From Hymenobacter psoromatis (GTDB lineage Bacteria > Bacteroidota > Bacteroidia > Cytophagales > Hymenobacteraceae): 64,000 nt of DNA. Positions 44,141 through 52,740 of this stretch are shown here, piece after piece. A program made the position numbers and the translations under genes. Numbering within the stretch: position 1 is the stretch's first letter; each line of letters opens with the position of its first letter. The notes beneath the pieces are model-generated. The model was not told the DNA's origin. It made no database searches and saw nothing but the letters and a program-made list of their open reading frames with translations. The stretch is taken from assembly GCA_001596155.1 (NCBI GenBank), contig CP014771.1, forward strand, positions 4,278,001-4,342,000, written 5' to 3'.

Positions 44141-45880
44141 TCAATACCCCGGATTCTGCTTAATTCCCCCACCGGGCTGCCCCAGCGTGCGGTCAACTTC
44201 TGGTTGCGGAATGGGCCGGAGCACGTGGAAGGGCTTAATATTAGCCGCTGCCGCCGAGCCGTAGGTGCCGCTCGGGTTGGTGCGGGACATTATGGGGGGC
44301 ACGTCGGCTTTCACGCGGGCTAGGAGCTGGCCGGTGCGCACCAGGTCGGGCCAGCGGGTGTTTTCACCGGCCAGCTCGCGGGTGCGCTCATCCAGCAGAA
44401 AGTCGAGGCTTACCTGGCCGGCGGTGATGTCCATCTGGGCCTTTTTGCCGGGGGCGGCGGCCCGCTCGCGCACCACGTTGAGGTAGGTGGCGGCCTGCGC
44501 GCTGTTGCCCAGGTAGAAGTACGCCTCGGCGGCGATGAGGTAGGTTTCGGCCAGCCGGTACACGATGAAGGGCCGGGGCGAGGGGTTATTAACGCCCGTG
44601 CGGTTCACGGCGTCGTACTTGTTCATGGTGGGGAAGTACTCCGTAGTGTACTGGCTGGGCGTGATGACCTTGTAGGGAGCCGGCAGGCGCGTGGCGATGC
44701 GGGCCAGCTGGGCGGCCGTCAGCTCACGGCCGGGGTACCAGGTGGCCGTGTCGCCTACCACGGCCTTGGTGCTGCCGCCGTTGTTGCCGGGCGTGTTCAC
44801 GTAGTAAACCGTTGTCCACCACTTATTGTATCGTGTGTCAGTGGTGCGCAGGCTGGCCCCGCTTTCGCCGGGCAGCACAAACGTGTTCAGCACGTAGGGC
44901 GTGGGGCAGAAGCGGGCAAAGGGCCGGCCGTTCTTGATGTCGCGCGACATATTGGGCAGGAGGTCGTAGCGGCTGCGAAACAGAAACAGCGACGCATTAT
45001 TGGCCGTGAAGTTGTTGGGGTCGGTCTGCGAAAAAGTCGCATCGCCGTTGAACTGCACGTTGAACAGCACTTCCGGACCATTTTCGTTACCCTCGGCATG
45101 CACGCGGGCCGGGTCGGCTTCCAGGGCTACGCCGTAGCGGCCCTGGTTGTCAATCAGCTCTTTAGCATACTGGGCGGCGCTGGCGTAGTCGCCGGCCTGC
45201 TTGGCCGTAGAGGTGGCGCGGGTCAGGTACACCTTGGCCAGCAGGTGCAGGGCGGTGGCGCGCGTCACCCGGCCCGGCTGCGCGGGCTTGTCGGCAATGG
45301 TAGCCAGCGCGTCGGTCAGGTCCTTAATAATCTGGGTATACACGTCGGCCACCGGCGCGCGGGTGAGGTCCTTGGTGGGCGAGTCCACGAACGTAATCAT
45401 CAGAGGCACGTCGCCCCACTGCTGCACCAGCACGAAATAATACTGCGCACGCAACAGCTTGGTTTCGGCCACTATCTGCGTCACGCGGGCCGGGGCAATT
45501 CCTTGCACGGTGGCGGCGTATTGCAGCACGCCGTTGGCATCGTTGATGTAGCGGTACAGGTTGTTCCAGACCCCGGCCACCGCACCGGCGTTGGAGGGCG
45601 TGAGCAGGCTAGGGTTGTACTCGTCCAGGCCGTCGATGGTGGCTATGCCCCGCATAAACTCGTCTACGCCAGTCGAGGTCATGAACAAATACAGGTCGCT
45701 GCCAAATATGTAGCGAAAACCGGAGTATGTGCCCGTCAGGCCCGCCTCTACCCCCTGCGGAGTGCCCAGGAAGGAAGGGGTCAGAATGGAGGTCGGGTTC
45801 TCGTTCAGAATATCTTTTTTACAGCCGCTGGCGGCGGCTAACGCGGTCAGACCGAGGGTTAACAGAACATATTTTTTCAT
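44141..45880 (-). CDS. SusD-family surface glycan-binding lipoprotein
   Basis: SusD proteins form the lid on the SusC transporter and bind the target oligosaccharide at the cell surface. The 579-residue product has a lipoprotein signal (MKKYVLLTLGLTALAAASGC) and the RagB/SusD pattern: NENPTSILTPSFLGTPQGVEAG, RAQYYFVLVQQWGDVPLM, TRATALHLLAKVYLTRA, YRLAETYLIAAEAYFYLGN, and FLLDERTRELAGENTRWPDL near the end. It starts 65 bp after the susC stop. No unusual gaps or insertions were noticed. Confidence 0.95.
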   Translation of the reverse strand: MKKYVLLTLGLTALAAASGCKKDILNENPTSILTPSFLGTPQGVEAGLTGTYSGFRYIFGSDLYLFMTSTGVDEFMRGIATIDGLDEYNPSLLTPSNAGAVAGVWNNLYRYINDANGVLQYAATVQGIAPARVTQIVAETKLLRAQYYFVLVQQWGDVPLMITFVDSPTKDLTRAPVADVYTQIIKDLTDALATIADKPAQPGRVTRATALHLLAKVYLTRATSTAKQAGDYASAAQYAKELIDNQGRYGVALEADPARVHAEGNENGPEVLFNVQFNGDATFSQTDPNNFTANNASLFLFRSRYDLLPNMSRDIKNGRPFARFCPTPYVLNTFVLPGESGASLRTTDTRYNKWWTTVYYVNTPGNNGGSTKAVVGDTATWYPGRELTAAQLARIATRLPAPYKVITPSQYTTEYFPTMNKYDAVNRTGVNNPSPRPFIVYRLAETYLIAAEAYFYLGNSAQAATYLNVVRERAAAPGKKAQMDITAGQVSLDFLLDERTRELAGENTRWPDLVRTGQLLARVKADVPPIMSRTNPSGTYGSAAAANIKPFHVLRPIPQPEVDRTLGQPGGGIKQNPGY

Positions 45881-45945
45881 CTCGAAGGGTGGGATTTCAC
45901 TGGAAGAATCGGGCGCGACGCAGGCACGACGCGAGCGGCAGCTGC

Positions 45946-48900
45946 TTAAAAGCCAAGGTTAACGCCCACGATGTAGGACCGGGTAACCGGGTAGTTTACC
46001 CCCGCGTAGTTGAGGCTGGCATTGGAGTAGGAAAGCGCGTCGGGGTCAATGGCTTTGTTGTCCTTAAAAAACTTGACCGGCGACCAGATGTAGGGGTTCT
46101 GCACCTGAATGTAGATGCGGGCCGAACTCATCAGCGCGGCCTTGGCCCAGGCCGCCGGAATGGTGTAGCCCAGGTCAATGCTGCGCACCTTGATGAACGT
46201 GCCGCTCTGGTAAGCCAGTGAGTTGGAATAAGGGGGGTAGTCGCCGTTGCCCTGGCGCGGCTGCGGAAAGGCGTTGGTTGGGTTGGTCGGCGTCCAGTAA
46301 TCGAGGTTCACCTGGTTGCGCCGGCCCTCAAACGTGGTGAAGAACGTGCCGCCGGTCAGCAGCGGGTCCAGGATGGTGGCCCCCACGCGGGTCAGGCCCA
46401 CGGCCGTGATGTCGAAGCCCCGGTAGTGAAAGTGCTGCGTCATGCCGGCCTCAAACTTGGGCTGGCGCGAGCCGATAATCTGGCGGTCGCTGGCGTCAAT
46501 CTTGCCGTCGCCGTTCACGTCCTCAATCTTAATCTGGCCCACCTTGCTGCCGTAGGCGGCGGCCTGCGCGGCCTCATTGGCCTGCCAGATGCCGGCTTGC
46601 TTATAGTCGTAGAACACGAACAACGGCTGGCCGATAAAGCGCTGGTTGCCAATGTCGCTCACGCCGCTACCGTCCGAGTTGGTGCCCAGGCCCAGCGACA
46701 GAATGCGCTCGCGGTTCATGGTGAAGTTCCAGTCGGTGCTCCACTCAAAGCCGCTCTTCGTGCGCACGTTCACGGTGGTCAGCGATATTTCCAGGCCCCG
46801 GTTCTGGGTCTGGCCCTTGTTGCGCGTAAAGGACGTGTAGCCGCTGGCCCCCGGCAGCGCATCGGGCAGCAGCAAGTCGCTGGTGCGCTGCTGATACACT
46901 TCCACGCTCCCCGTGATGCGGTTGTTGAGCACGCCAAAGTCCACGCCGAAGTTGGCGGTCGTGGTGTATTCCCAGCCCAGATTCGGGTTCGGAATGGCGG
47001 CCGGCACCACGCCCACCGCCCCCAGCGACCCGTAATTGTAATAGCCATTGCCCAGGCTGGATTGCAGCAGCCCCAGGGTCTGGTAGGGGTTCACGGCGGT
47101 GCTGCCCACCCGGCCCAGGCTGGCCCGCAGCTTGAGGTTGCTCACCCAGGTAGCGGGTTTCATAAAGTCCTCATTCACCACGTTCCAGGCCAGGGCCGCC
47201 GACGGGAAAGCCTTGTATTTATTGCCGGGCGCGAGGCGCGACGAGCCGTCGGCGCGCACCGTGATGGTGGCCAGGTAGCGGGTATCAAACGAGTAATTCA
47301 CACGGGCCATGTAGGACACAATATCCCACTGGTTGGCCGTGCTGGTGGTGGAGGTCGGCGTGCCCGCCCCCAGGTTGTTGTCGAGCTGGTAGTTGGTAGG
47401 CAGGTTCTGCGACACGGCCCCAAACTCGCTGTAGCTATACTGCTGCGCGCTGTACAAGCCCGTGAAATTAATTTCGTGCTTGCCAAAAGTCTTGTTATAA
47501 GTCAACAAGTTTTCAGCCAGCAGATTAAACGCCAAATTCTGGGAGCGGCTAGCCTGGTTCACGCCCGCGATGCGCTGCGGCGTCTGCGAAGCGTAGTAGC
47601 TGCCGTTGTTTTCCGAGCGCACGTCCAGGCCCAGGTTCAGGCGGTAATTCAGGCCGGGCAGAATAGTAACTTGCCCGTACAGGCTATTAAAAGTGCGCAG
47701 CCGCTGGCGGCTGTCCTTGTGGGCATCCGGCACGTAGAGCGTGAGGGGATTAGGCAGGGCCGTGTCAGTATTAGGGAACAGCACCGGCAAGCCATCAGGG
47801 CCGTAGGGCGAGGCCAAGGGGCTGGTAGTCAGCACGTAGTTAATAACGTTGACGTTCGGGTCCGCCTCGTTGGTATACGTGTTCAAAGTGTTGATGCCCA
47901 TCTTAATACGCTTACCAATCTGCTGGTCGAGGGTAGCGCGCAGCGAGTAGCGCTGAATGCGCTGCACGGGCACGATGCCCGTTTCGTCGTAGTAGCCCAG
48001 CGAGGCCGAGTACTTGGTTTGCTCCGTGCCGCCGCTCAGGCTCAGTGAGTGGTTCTGGATGTGGCCCTTCTGGTAAATCAAATCCTGGTAATCCGTCGTA
48101 TTTCCGGCCGCGTAGTTGGCCCGCTCATCCGCTGTCAGGAAAGAAGCCGTGGTAGTCGGATTGTAGGCCGGGTTTTGCGCCAGAAAGCTCTGGAGGCGAA
48201 AGTTGTAGTACTGCTGCCCGTTTTGCAGGTCGAAGCGCCCGTACACGTCTTTCTGACCGTAGTAGCCGCTATAGGTAACCCTGGCAGCCCCCGTTTTGCC
48301 GCGCCGGGTCGAGATGAGAATAACCCCGTTGGCCCCCCGCGCCCCATAAATGGCCGTGGACGAAGCATCCTTCAGCACTTCGAGCGAAGAAATATCGTCG
48401 GGGTTCAGGTCGTTGAGGCTACCGTCGTAGGGTACGCCATCCACCACCAGCAGCGGGTCGTTGGAACCCGAGACGGAGCGGTTGCCCCGGATGCGGATGA
48501 TTGGCGACTGCCCCGGCGAGCTGCTGGCGCTCGAAATCGTGACGCCCGCCGCCCGGCCTTGCAGGGCCTGGCCCACGTTGGCCACCGGCACGTCGTGCAG
48601 ATGCTCATCGGTCACGGTCGAGATGGCCCCCGTCACCTGGCTTTTCTTCTGGGTGCCGTAGCCTACCACCTGCACCTCATCGAGCGCCTGCGGGTTCTCG
48701 TCGAGCACCACGGTCATGAGCTCCCTGGTAGCCGCCCGCTCCTGCGACGTAAAGCCTACGAAGCTGAACACCAGCACGCTACCCTCGGGCACGCTGAACG
48801 CAAACCGGCCCGTCGCGTCGGTGCCGGTTGCCAGGCTGGAGCCTTTCACAATGACCGTCACGCCGGGCAATCCCTCGCCGGTGGCCTGCGTCACCTGGCC

Positions 48901-49329
48901 GGTAACGGGAATGGTAGCCGCCGCCCGCGGGGTAGCGAGCGAGAGGCCGGCCAACGTAGCGGGCGGCGCTACCGGCAGCCCCGGCGCTGACTCGGGCAAG
49001 ATAACGTAGAGCGCATCGGTCACCTTTTTGTATTCTAAGTGACTTTCTGCCAGGATGTAATGCAGCTCTTCCTGCCAGGTGGCGAAGGTCGGCCGGGTTT
49101 TAGGCAAGGTTTTTCCCTCCACTAACTGGTCGAGGTAAAAAAAGGTGACGCCCTGCGTGGCTTCCAGCTCCCGCAGCTCGCTCTTGAGCGATTGCGCCGC
49201 TAGCGGGGGGGTAGTAACCTGGGTTGCCCCGCCGGCCTGCGGGGGGGCCAAAAGGGCATACTGGCCCTGCGCCTGCGTTGGCCGGGCCTGCACGCCCAGC
49301 ACGCCCATAGTGACGGTAAAGTTGTGCAT
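45946..49329 (-). CDS. SusC-family TonB-dependent transporter with N-terminal STN signalling domain
   Basis: The 1127-residue outer-membrane transporter imports oligosaccharide captured by SusD using TonB energy. Domain order: short export signal (about 1-22), STN domain about 45-115 (LRELEATQGVTFFYLDQLV, YILAESHLEYKKV), carboxypeptidase-like repeat (VTGQVTQATGEGLPGVTVIV), TonB-box/plug with DEVQVVGYGTQKKSQVTGAI and SLEVLKDASSTAIYGARGAN, then the barrel ending YIVGVNLGF. The STN domain is the partner of FecR-type anti-sigma factors, encoded next door, so this SusC probably reports substrate binding to the sigma factor. Start is at 49329; the signal is short but no better in-frame start exists. 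Confidence 0.94.
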   Translation of the reverse strand: MHNFTVTMGVLGVQARPTQAQGQYALLAPPQAGGATQVTTPPLAAQSLKSELRELEATQGVTFFYLDQLVEGKTLPKTRPTFATWQEELHYILAESHLEYKKVTDALYVILPESAPGLPVAPPATLAGLSLATPRAAATIPVTGQVTQATGEGLPGVTVIVKGSSLATGTDATGRFAFSVPEGSVLVFSFVGFTSQERAATRELMTVVLDENPQALDEVQVVGYGTQKKSQVTGAISTVTDEHLHDVPVANVGQALQGRAAGVTISSASSSPGQSPIIRIRGNRSVSGSNDPLLVVDGVPYDGSLNDLNPDDISSLEVLKDASSTAIYGARGANGVILISTRRGKTGAARVTYSGYYGQKDVYGRFDLQNGQQYYNFRLQSFLAQNPAYNPTTTASFLTADERANYAAGNTTDYQDLIYQKGHIQNHSLSLSGGTEQTKYSASLGYYDETGIVPVQRIQRYSLRATLDQQIGKRIKMGINTLNTYTNEADPNVNVINYVLTTSPLASPYGPDGLPVLFPNTDTALPNPLTLYVPDAHKDSRQRLRTFNSLYGQVTILPGLNYRLNLGLDVRSENNGSYYASQTPQRIAGVNQASRSQNLAFNLLAENLLTYNKTFGKHEINFTGLYSAQQYSYSEFGAVSQNLPTNYQLDNNLGAGTPTSTTSTANQWDIVSYMARVNYSFDTRYLATITVRADGSSRLAPGNKYKAFPSAALAWNVVNEDFMKPATWVSNLKLRASLGRVGSTAVNPYQTLGLLQSSLGNGYYNYGSLGAVGVVPAAIPNPNLGWEYTTTANFGVDFGVLNNRITGSVEVYQQRTSDLLLPDALPGASGYTSFTRNKGQTQNRGLEISLTTVNVRTKSGFEWSTDWNFTMNRERILSLGLGTNSDGSGVSDIGNQRFIGQPLFVFYDYKQAGIWQANEAAQAAAYGSKVGQIKIEDVNGDGKIDASDRQIIGSRQPKFEAGMTQHFHYRGFDITAVGLTRVGATILDPLLTGGTFFTTFEGRRNQVNLDYWTPTNPTNAFPQPRQGNGDYPPYSNSLAYQSGTFIKVRSIDLGYTIPAAWAKAALMSSARIYIQVQNPYIWSPVKFFKDNKAIDPDALSYSNASLNYAGVNYPVTRSYIVGVNLGF

Positions 49330-49370
49330 GTGGGAAGTAAAAGAAGGATAAAAAAAAGATAAACAAGCAG

Positions 49371-50504
49371 TTAGCTGCCATCAGGGCTTGCCTTCGCCGG
49401 CAGGCGCAGGGGTAGGAGGCGCACGTTCTGGCCGCTGCGCTCGGCGCGCATCCCCAGCGACTCGGCCAGGGTTTGCAGCAGGATATCCGTGTTTTGGCTG
49501 GGTAAGGAGCCCGTCACCGTTTGGCGCAACAGCACCGGGTCGGCCACCGTGATGTTCAGCCCGTAGGTATCGTGGAGCAGGTAGATAATATCTGATAGCG
49601 GCGTATGGTCAAAGTGCAGCGTGCCGCCTACCCAGGCCGAGTAGCGGGCTGCTACCACGGCACTTTTCCGCAAACGGTGGCCCTGGGCACTGACTTCCAC
49701 CAGTTCATTGGGAGCCATCAGCGCGGCTTCGTGCCCCAACAAGGTTGGGTAGTCCACCAGCACCCGGCCCGAGTTCAGGGTCACGCGGTTAAGTCCGTTT
49801 GAGCGGTTGAGGACGTTAAACGTGGTGCCCAGCACGGCTACTTCCAGCCGGCCGGCGTGGACGATAAACTTGGCATTGCCCCCCGCCTGCCGGATGGCCT
49901 GCCCCGGCACGCGGCTCAAGTGGCGAACCTGAAAGTAAGCTTCGCCCTCCAGCCATACTTCGCGCGGCACCTGGGCATTCCAGGTAGCGGCGGTGGTCAG
50001 GCGCGAATTGCCGTTGAGCACCACCACCGAGCCATCGGGCAGGCGCACCGTGCGCCGCTGGCCTGCCCCGGTGGCATAGCGCACCGGAGCTAGCCCGTAG
50101 GGCGGCCACAGCCAGTAGCCTACCCCCAGCATTATCAATAAAGTCAATAAGCTCGCCAGCAGGTGTTTGCGCCGCCGCGTCCGTAGCTGCGGCGCGGCGG
50201 CTGGCCGCCGCATGGCCCGGTGCAGGCGCTGCACATCCGCTTCGATTTGCTGGCTGGCTACCGGCCGCGCCTGGGCCTGGCCCAGCGCCACCACCAGCTG
50301 CCGCGCCCGCTCGGCCGCGGGCTGCTGCGGCGGGTGCGCGGCCAGCCAGCCTTGCCAAAACTGCGCGGCGGCCGCATCCGTGCCGGTGGCATACGCCTGA
50401 AAGGAGTCATCCAGCACAAAATCCTCCGCCTGAAAGCTAGTGTAGTCGAGGGCTATGCAGAGGGGGTAGGGTGGGAGGGGGTAGTCAGGCTGTTCTCCTA
50501 CCAC
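49371..50504 (-). CDS. FecR-type anti-sigma factor
   Basis: FecR proteins span the inner membrane: the cytoplasmic part holds the sigma factor, the periplasmic part reads the STN domain of the transporter. The 377-residue product shows an N-terminal cytoplasmic part, an Arg-rich stop (RTRRRKHLL), a single membrane helix at about 126-145 (LLTLLIMLGVGYWLW), then the FecR domain (RRTVRLPDGSVVVLNGNSRL, WLEGEAYFQV, FIVHAGRLEVAVLGTTFNV) and the C-terminal DUF4974-type region (LSDIIYLLHDTYGLNITV). It lies between the sigma gene and susC, 41 bp before susC. Its leader contains strong, partly exclusive hairpins. Confidence 0.93.
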   Translation of the reverse strand: MVGEQPDYPLPPYPLCIALDYTSFQAEDFVLDDSFQAYATGTDAAAAQFWQGWLAAHPPQQPAAERARQLVVALGQAQARPVASQQIEADVQRLHRAMRRPAAAPQLRTRRRKHLLASLLTLLIMLGVGYWLWPPYGLAPVRYATGAGQRRTVRLPDGSVVVLNGNSRLTTAATWNAQVPREVWLEGEAYFQVRHLSRVPGQAIRQAGGNAKFIVHAGRLEVAVLGTTFNVLNRSNGLNRVTLNSGRVLVDYPTLLGHEAALMAPNELVEVSAQGHRLRKSAVVAARYSAWVGGTLHFDHTPLSDIIYLLHDTYGLNITVADPVLLRQTVTGSLPSQNTDILLQTLAESLGMRAERSGQNVRLLPLRLPAKASPDGS

Positions 50505-50530
50505 GACGCGCTCGGGCAGTTGTACCCACG

Positions 50531-50578
50531 CGCCGGAAAAAATTTGAGAAATTTTTTCCGGCGGCTATTTTCCGCCGG
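50531..50578 (-). promoter_or_regulatory. Overlapping alternative hairpins before fecR
   Basis: Stem 1 pairs 50531-50545 with 50549-50563 (15 bp, perfect, A6/T6 tract inside). Stem 2 pairs 50558-50564 with 50572-50578 (7 bp, perfect). They share 50558-50563, so an RNA can form only one at a time. They lie in the sigma-fecR gap, 27 nt upstream of the fecR start. Confidence 0.6.
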
Positions 50579-50589
50579 TGGTATCAGGT

Positions 50590-50705
50590 GGCAATAGCGC
50601 GAACTTTCCCAGCGCGCGCGAGCACCGCGAACAGGCGGCACCACACGATGCGAACGACGATGCTCGCTGCGCTCGCGCACGAACTGGAAAGTTCGCGCTA
50701 CTGCC
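50590..50705. repeat. 20-bp inverted repeat between the sigma factor gene and fecR
   Basis: Arms 50590-50609 and 50686-50705 pair at 19 of 20 positions; an inner GCGCGAGC/GCTCGCGC pair extends the stem. It overlaps the last base of the sigma stop codon. The TAGCGCG-ACT end is shared with 52701-52740. Confidence 0.85.
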
Positions 50706-51280
50706 TAGCCGCGCGCCAGGAATAACTGGATGAGCATGAAGACCGTCAGCAACGCTTTCAAAGCCTTGATAGCGCGGTAGATAAGGTTGCGCACCGATTG
50801 GGCGGTCAGGTTCATTACCTCCGAAGTCTTCTCGTAAGAGAAGTTATCGAAATATTTGAGATACAGCACTTCCCGCTGCCGGCTGGGTAGGGCGTTCAGC
50901 AGGGCCAGCAATTGCGCACGTTGCGCGTGGTTGAACTGCTCGGCAAGCAAAAAATCCTCCGGGGAGTAATCTACCTCAAATTCTTCTTCATAGTATAACC
51001 GCTGGCGAATATTGCGGCGCTGGCTGCTCTTAAGCGTGTCGCTAATGCCATAGCGCAGAGCCTTAAACAGATAGGGCTTCACGGCCGCCACCGAAGCCAG
51101 GGTGGCGCGGCGCTCCCAGAGCTTCTGAAACACTTCCTGGATGCTGTCGCGCACGAGTTCCTCTTCGCCCACCAGCCGCATCCCGTAGTTGTAAAGCGCC
51201 GGGTATTGCTCCCGAAACAGCGCGGTAAACGCCCGCTCATCCCCTTGCCGAATGGCAGCCCACAGTGGTAGAGTTGACAA
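50705..51280 (-). CDS. ECF RNA polymerase sigma factor (FecI-like, Bacteroidota family)
   Basis: The 191-residue protein has the two ECF domains: sigma2 with AFTALFREQYPALYNYGMRL and DSIQEVFQKLWERR, and sigma4 with LPSRQREVLYLKYFDNFSYE and NLTAQSVRNLIYRAIKALK. It should direct transcription of the following fecR-susC-susD genes when released by FecR. Region 4 ends in a hydrophobic LLTVFMLIQLFLARG, common in this subfamily. The start at 51280 is taken because an ATG follows no better option and the length fits. It is the first of the regulatory pair in the direction of the locus. Confidence 0.94.
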   Translation of the reverse strand: MSTLPLWAAIRQGDERAFTALFREQYPALYNYGMRLVGEEELVRDSIQEVFQKLWERRATLASVAAVKPYLFKALRYGISDTLKSSQRRNIRQRLYYEEEFEVDYSPEDFLLAEQFNHAQRAQLLALLNALPSRQREVLYLKYFDNFSYEKTSEVMNLTAQSVRNLIYRAIKALKALLTVFMLIQLFLARG

Positions 51281-51348
51281 GTAAGGAGCGATTAATGCCT
51301 AGTTGGATAATACTTTTTCTTTTTAAAAAAGGTGACGATTTCGCGCTG

Positions 51349-52659
51349 CTAGTTAGCTAAAAAAGCCAACTTATAGGGCGTTTCGTCTCTAAAGAAAATA
51401 AGGGGGGTAGAAAAAGTGAAATCGGATAATTCGTTGGTTAGGCGCATGTTAGCTGCCTGGGCATGCTGCTTCTGGTAGGCTTTGGTTTTAGAATCTTTGA
51501 TGAGCCGGGCGAATTCGGCCAGCTCCTCCGGGCGGTAGGGCGTTAGGTCGGTATGGTAGAGGTCATGCTGCCACACGGTGGGCTCGGGGCCGCCCGGCCG
51601 GTGCCCCCAGGGCAGGTGGGTCTGCGTTTTGCCGTTGACCAGGCCCCAGCCCAGCGCGCCCACTTTGTGCTCGTACAGCACGGGCAGCACGGTTTCCACC
51701 ACCGAGCCGCGCGGCCGGTTTAGCCACTCGGTGCAAATCATCGGCCGGCGCAATTGCGCGAATTTGGCCACGGCTTGCTGCATACTTTCGGCCTTCCCGT
51801 AGTTGTGAAACGTGGTGATGTCAGCGTTCGCCTCAATCAGCCGGGCCAGCGCCGCGTTGTCCGACCAGTAGCCGATGCTAATGGGCTGCACCGGGTTCAC
51901 GGCGCGCGCCCAGCGAAACACGCCGCGCACCAGCGGCAGGCTCTTGGCCCCCAGGCCGCCATTGGTCGGCTCGTTGTATAAATCCCACACAAACAGCCGC
52001 TTATCGGTGCGAAAGGCTCCCATTACGTCCGTCACGTACTTTTCCAGCTGGGGGTAGGAAGTCGTGTCGGCCACCATCGTGTGGCCGGGGCTCGGCGACC
52101 ACGCCCAGGCGTACCAGCCGATAACCGGCTCGGGCTGCACCCCGATTTTGGGGTCCACCTGGTCGTTGAATACGCAGTCATCAAACAAGGCTGGCATCAC
52201 CTTAATGTGGTGCTTATCGGCAATGGCCAGGAACCGGCCGAAGGTTTGCTTGAAATAAGCCGGGTCATCAGCCCACACGGCGTATTGCAGCACCACCCGC
52301 GCGCAGTTGAAGCCGGTTTTGGCCGCCAGCGCCAGCTCACGGTCAATGACCGCGGGCGAAAAGCTGGTTTTGTCCCACATCGCCGTGTAGTTAATAGCGT
52401 TCGCCGGGATGTAATTGAAGCCGCAGGGCCAGGGCTGCTGATTATACCAGGCCCAGGCCTTGGCGGTGGGCCATTGCCCGGCGGCAGCCGGCGGCGGGGC
52501 CACTGCCTGCGCCCCGGCCGGCAGTGCGCCGCCGCTCACCAAAAGCACGGCCAGCAGCCCACCGAGGCAGGCCCTTCGCCCGCGGCCGAGGGGGTAGGGA
52601 AGATTTGTAAGAACCGATGACGAAAGTTTCGACCAGCGTTTTTTGAGCAGCGTGAGCAT
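51349..52659 (-). CDS. Secreted clan GH-A glycosidase (GH5-like)
   Basis: From ATG 52659 the product has 436 residues with a twin-lysine n-region and a hydrophobic export segment (LGGLLAVLLVSGGALPAGA). The TIM-barrel core shows RELALAAKTGFNCARVVLQY, the acid/base Glu in LFVWDLYNEPTNGG and the nucleophile Glu in RPMICTEWLNRPRGS, the GH-A arrangement. Many homologues are labelled cellulase-family or 1,4-beta-xylanase, but the substrate is not fixed by sequence alone. A longer in-frame start would read through the terminator repeat at 52701-52740 and is rejected. It sits between PhyH and the sigma factor gene. Confidence 0.82.
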   Translation of the reverse strand: MLTLLKKRWSKLSSSVLTNLPYPLGRGRRACLGGLLAVLLVSGGALPAGAQAVAPPPAAAGQWPTAKAWAWYNQQPWPCGFNYIPANAINYTAMWDKTSFSPAVIDRELALAAKTGFNCARVVLQYAVWADDPAYFKQTFGRFLAIADKHHIKVMPALFDDCVFNDQVDPKIGVQPEPVIGWYAWAWSPSPGHTMVADTTSYPQLEKYVTDVMGAFRTDKRLFVWDLYNEPTNGGLGAKSLPLVRGVFRWARAVNPVQPISIGYWSDNAALARLIEANADITTFHNYGKAESMQQAVAKFAQLRRPMICTEWLNRPRGSVVETVLPVLYEHKVGALGWGLVNGKTQTHLPWGHRPGGPEPTVWQHDLYHTDLTPYRPEELAEFARLIKDSKTKAYQKQHAQAANMRLTNELSDFTFSTPLIFFRDETPYKLAFLAN

Positions 52660-52700
52660 TGGGCGGGTGGGATAAAAGGAGAGAAAGAGTAGTGGCAGTT

Positions 52701-52740
52701 GTGAGGGTAGCGCGGACTGCAAAGTCCGCGCTACCCTCAC
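52701..52740 (-). terminator. 18-bp perfect hairpin after the PhyH-family gene
   Basis: Arms 52701-52718 and 52723-52740 match exactly around GCAA. It overlaps the stop codon (52737-52739) of the PhyH gene. It lacks a clear U-run, so it may be a repeat acting as processing or termination signal. Confidence 0.75.

Noticed and set aside
49330..49381. Hydrophobic signal-like segment (MAANCLFIFFLSFFYF) in another frame just upstream of susC, next to an A8 tract
   Set aside because: Joining it to susC by a one-base slip in the A8 tract gives a poor signal sequence; the frame at 49329 already has an acceptable start. Phase variation is not supported.
52660..52740. In-frame N-terminal extension of the GH5-like gene
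   Set aside because: It would be encoded by a perfect inverted repeat; the ATG at 52659 has a proper export signal after it.
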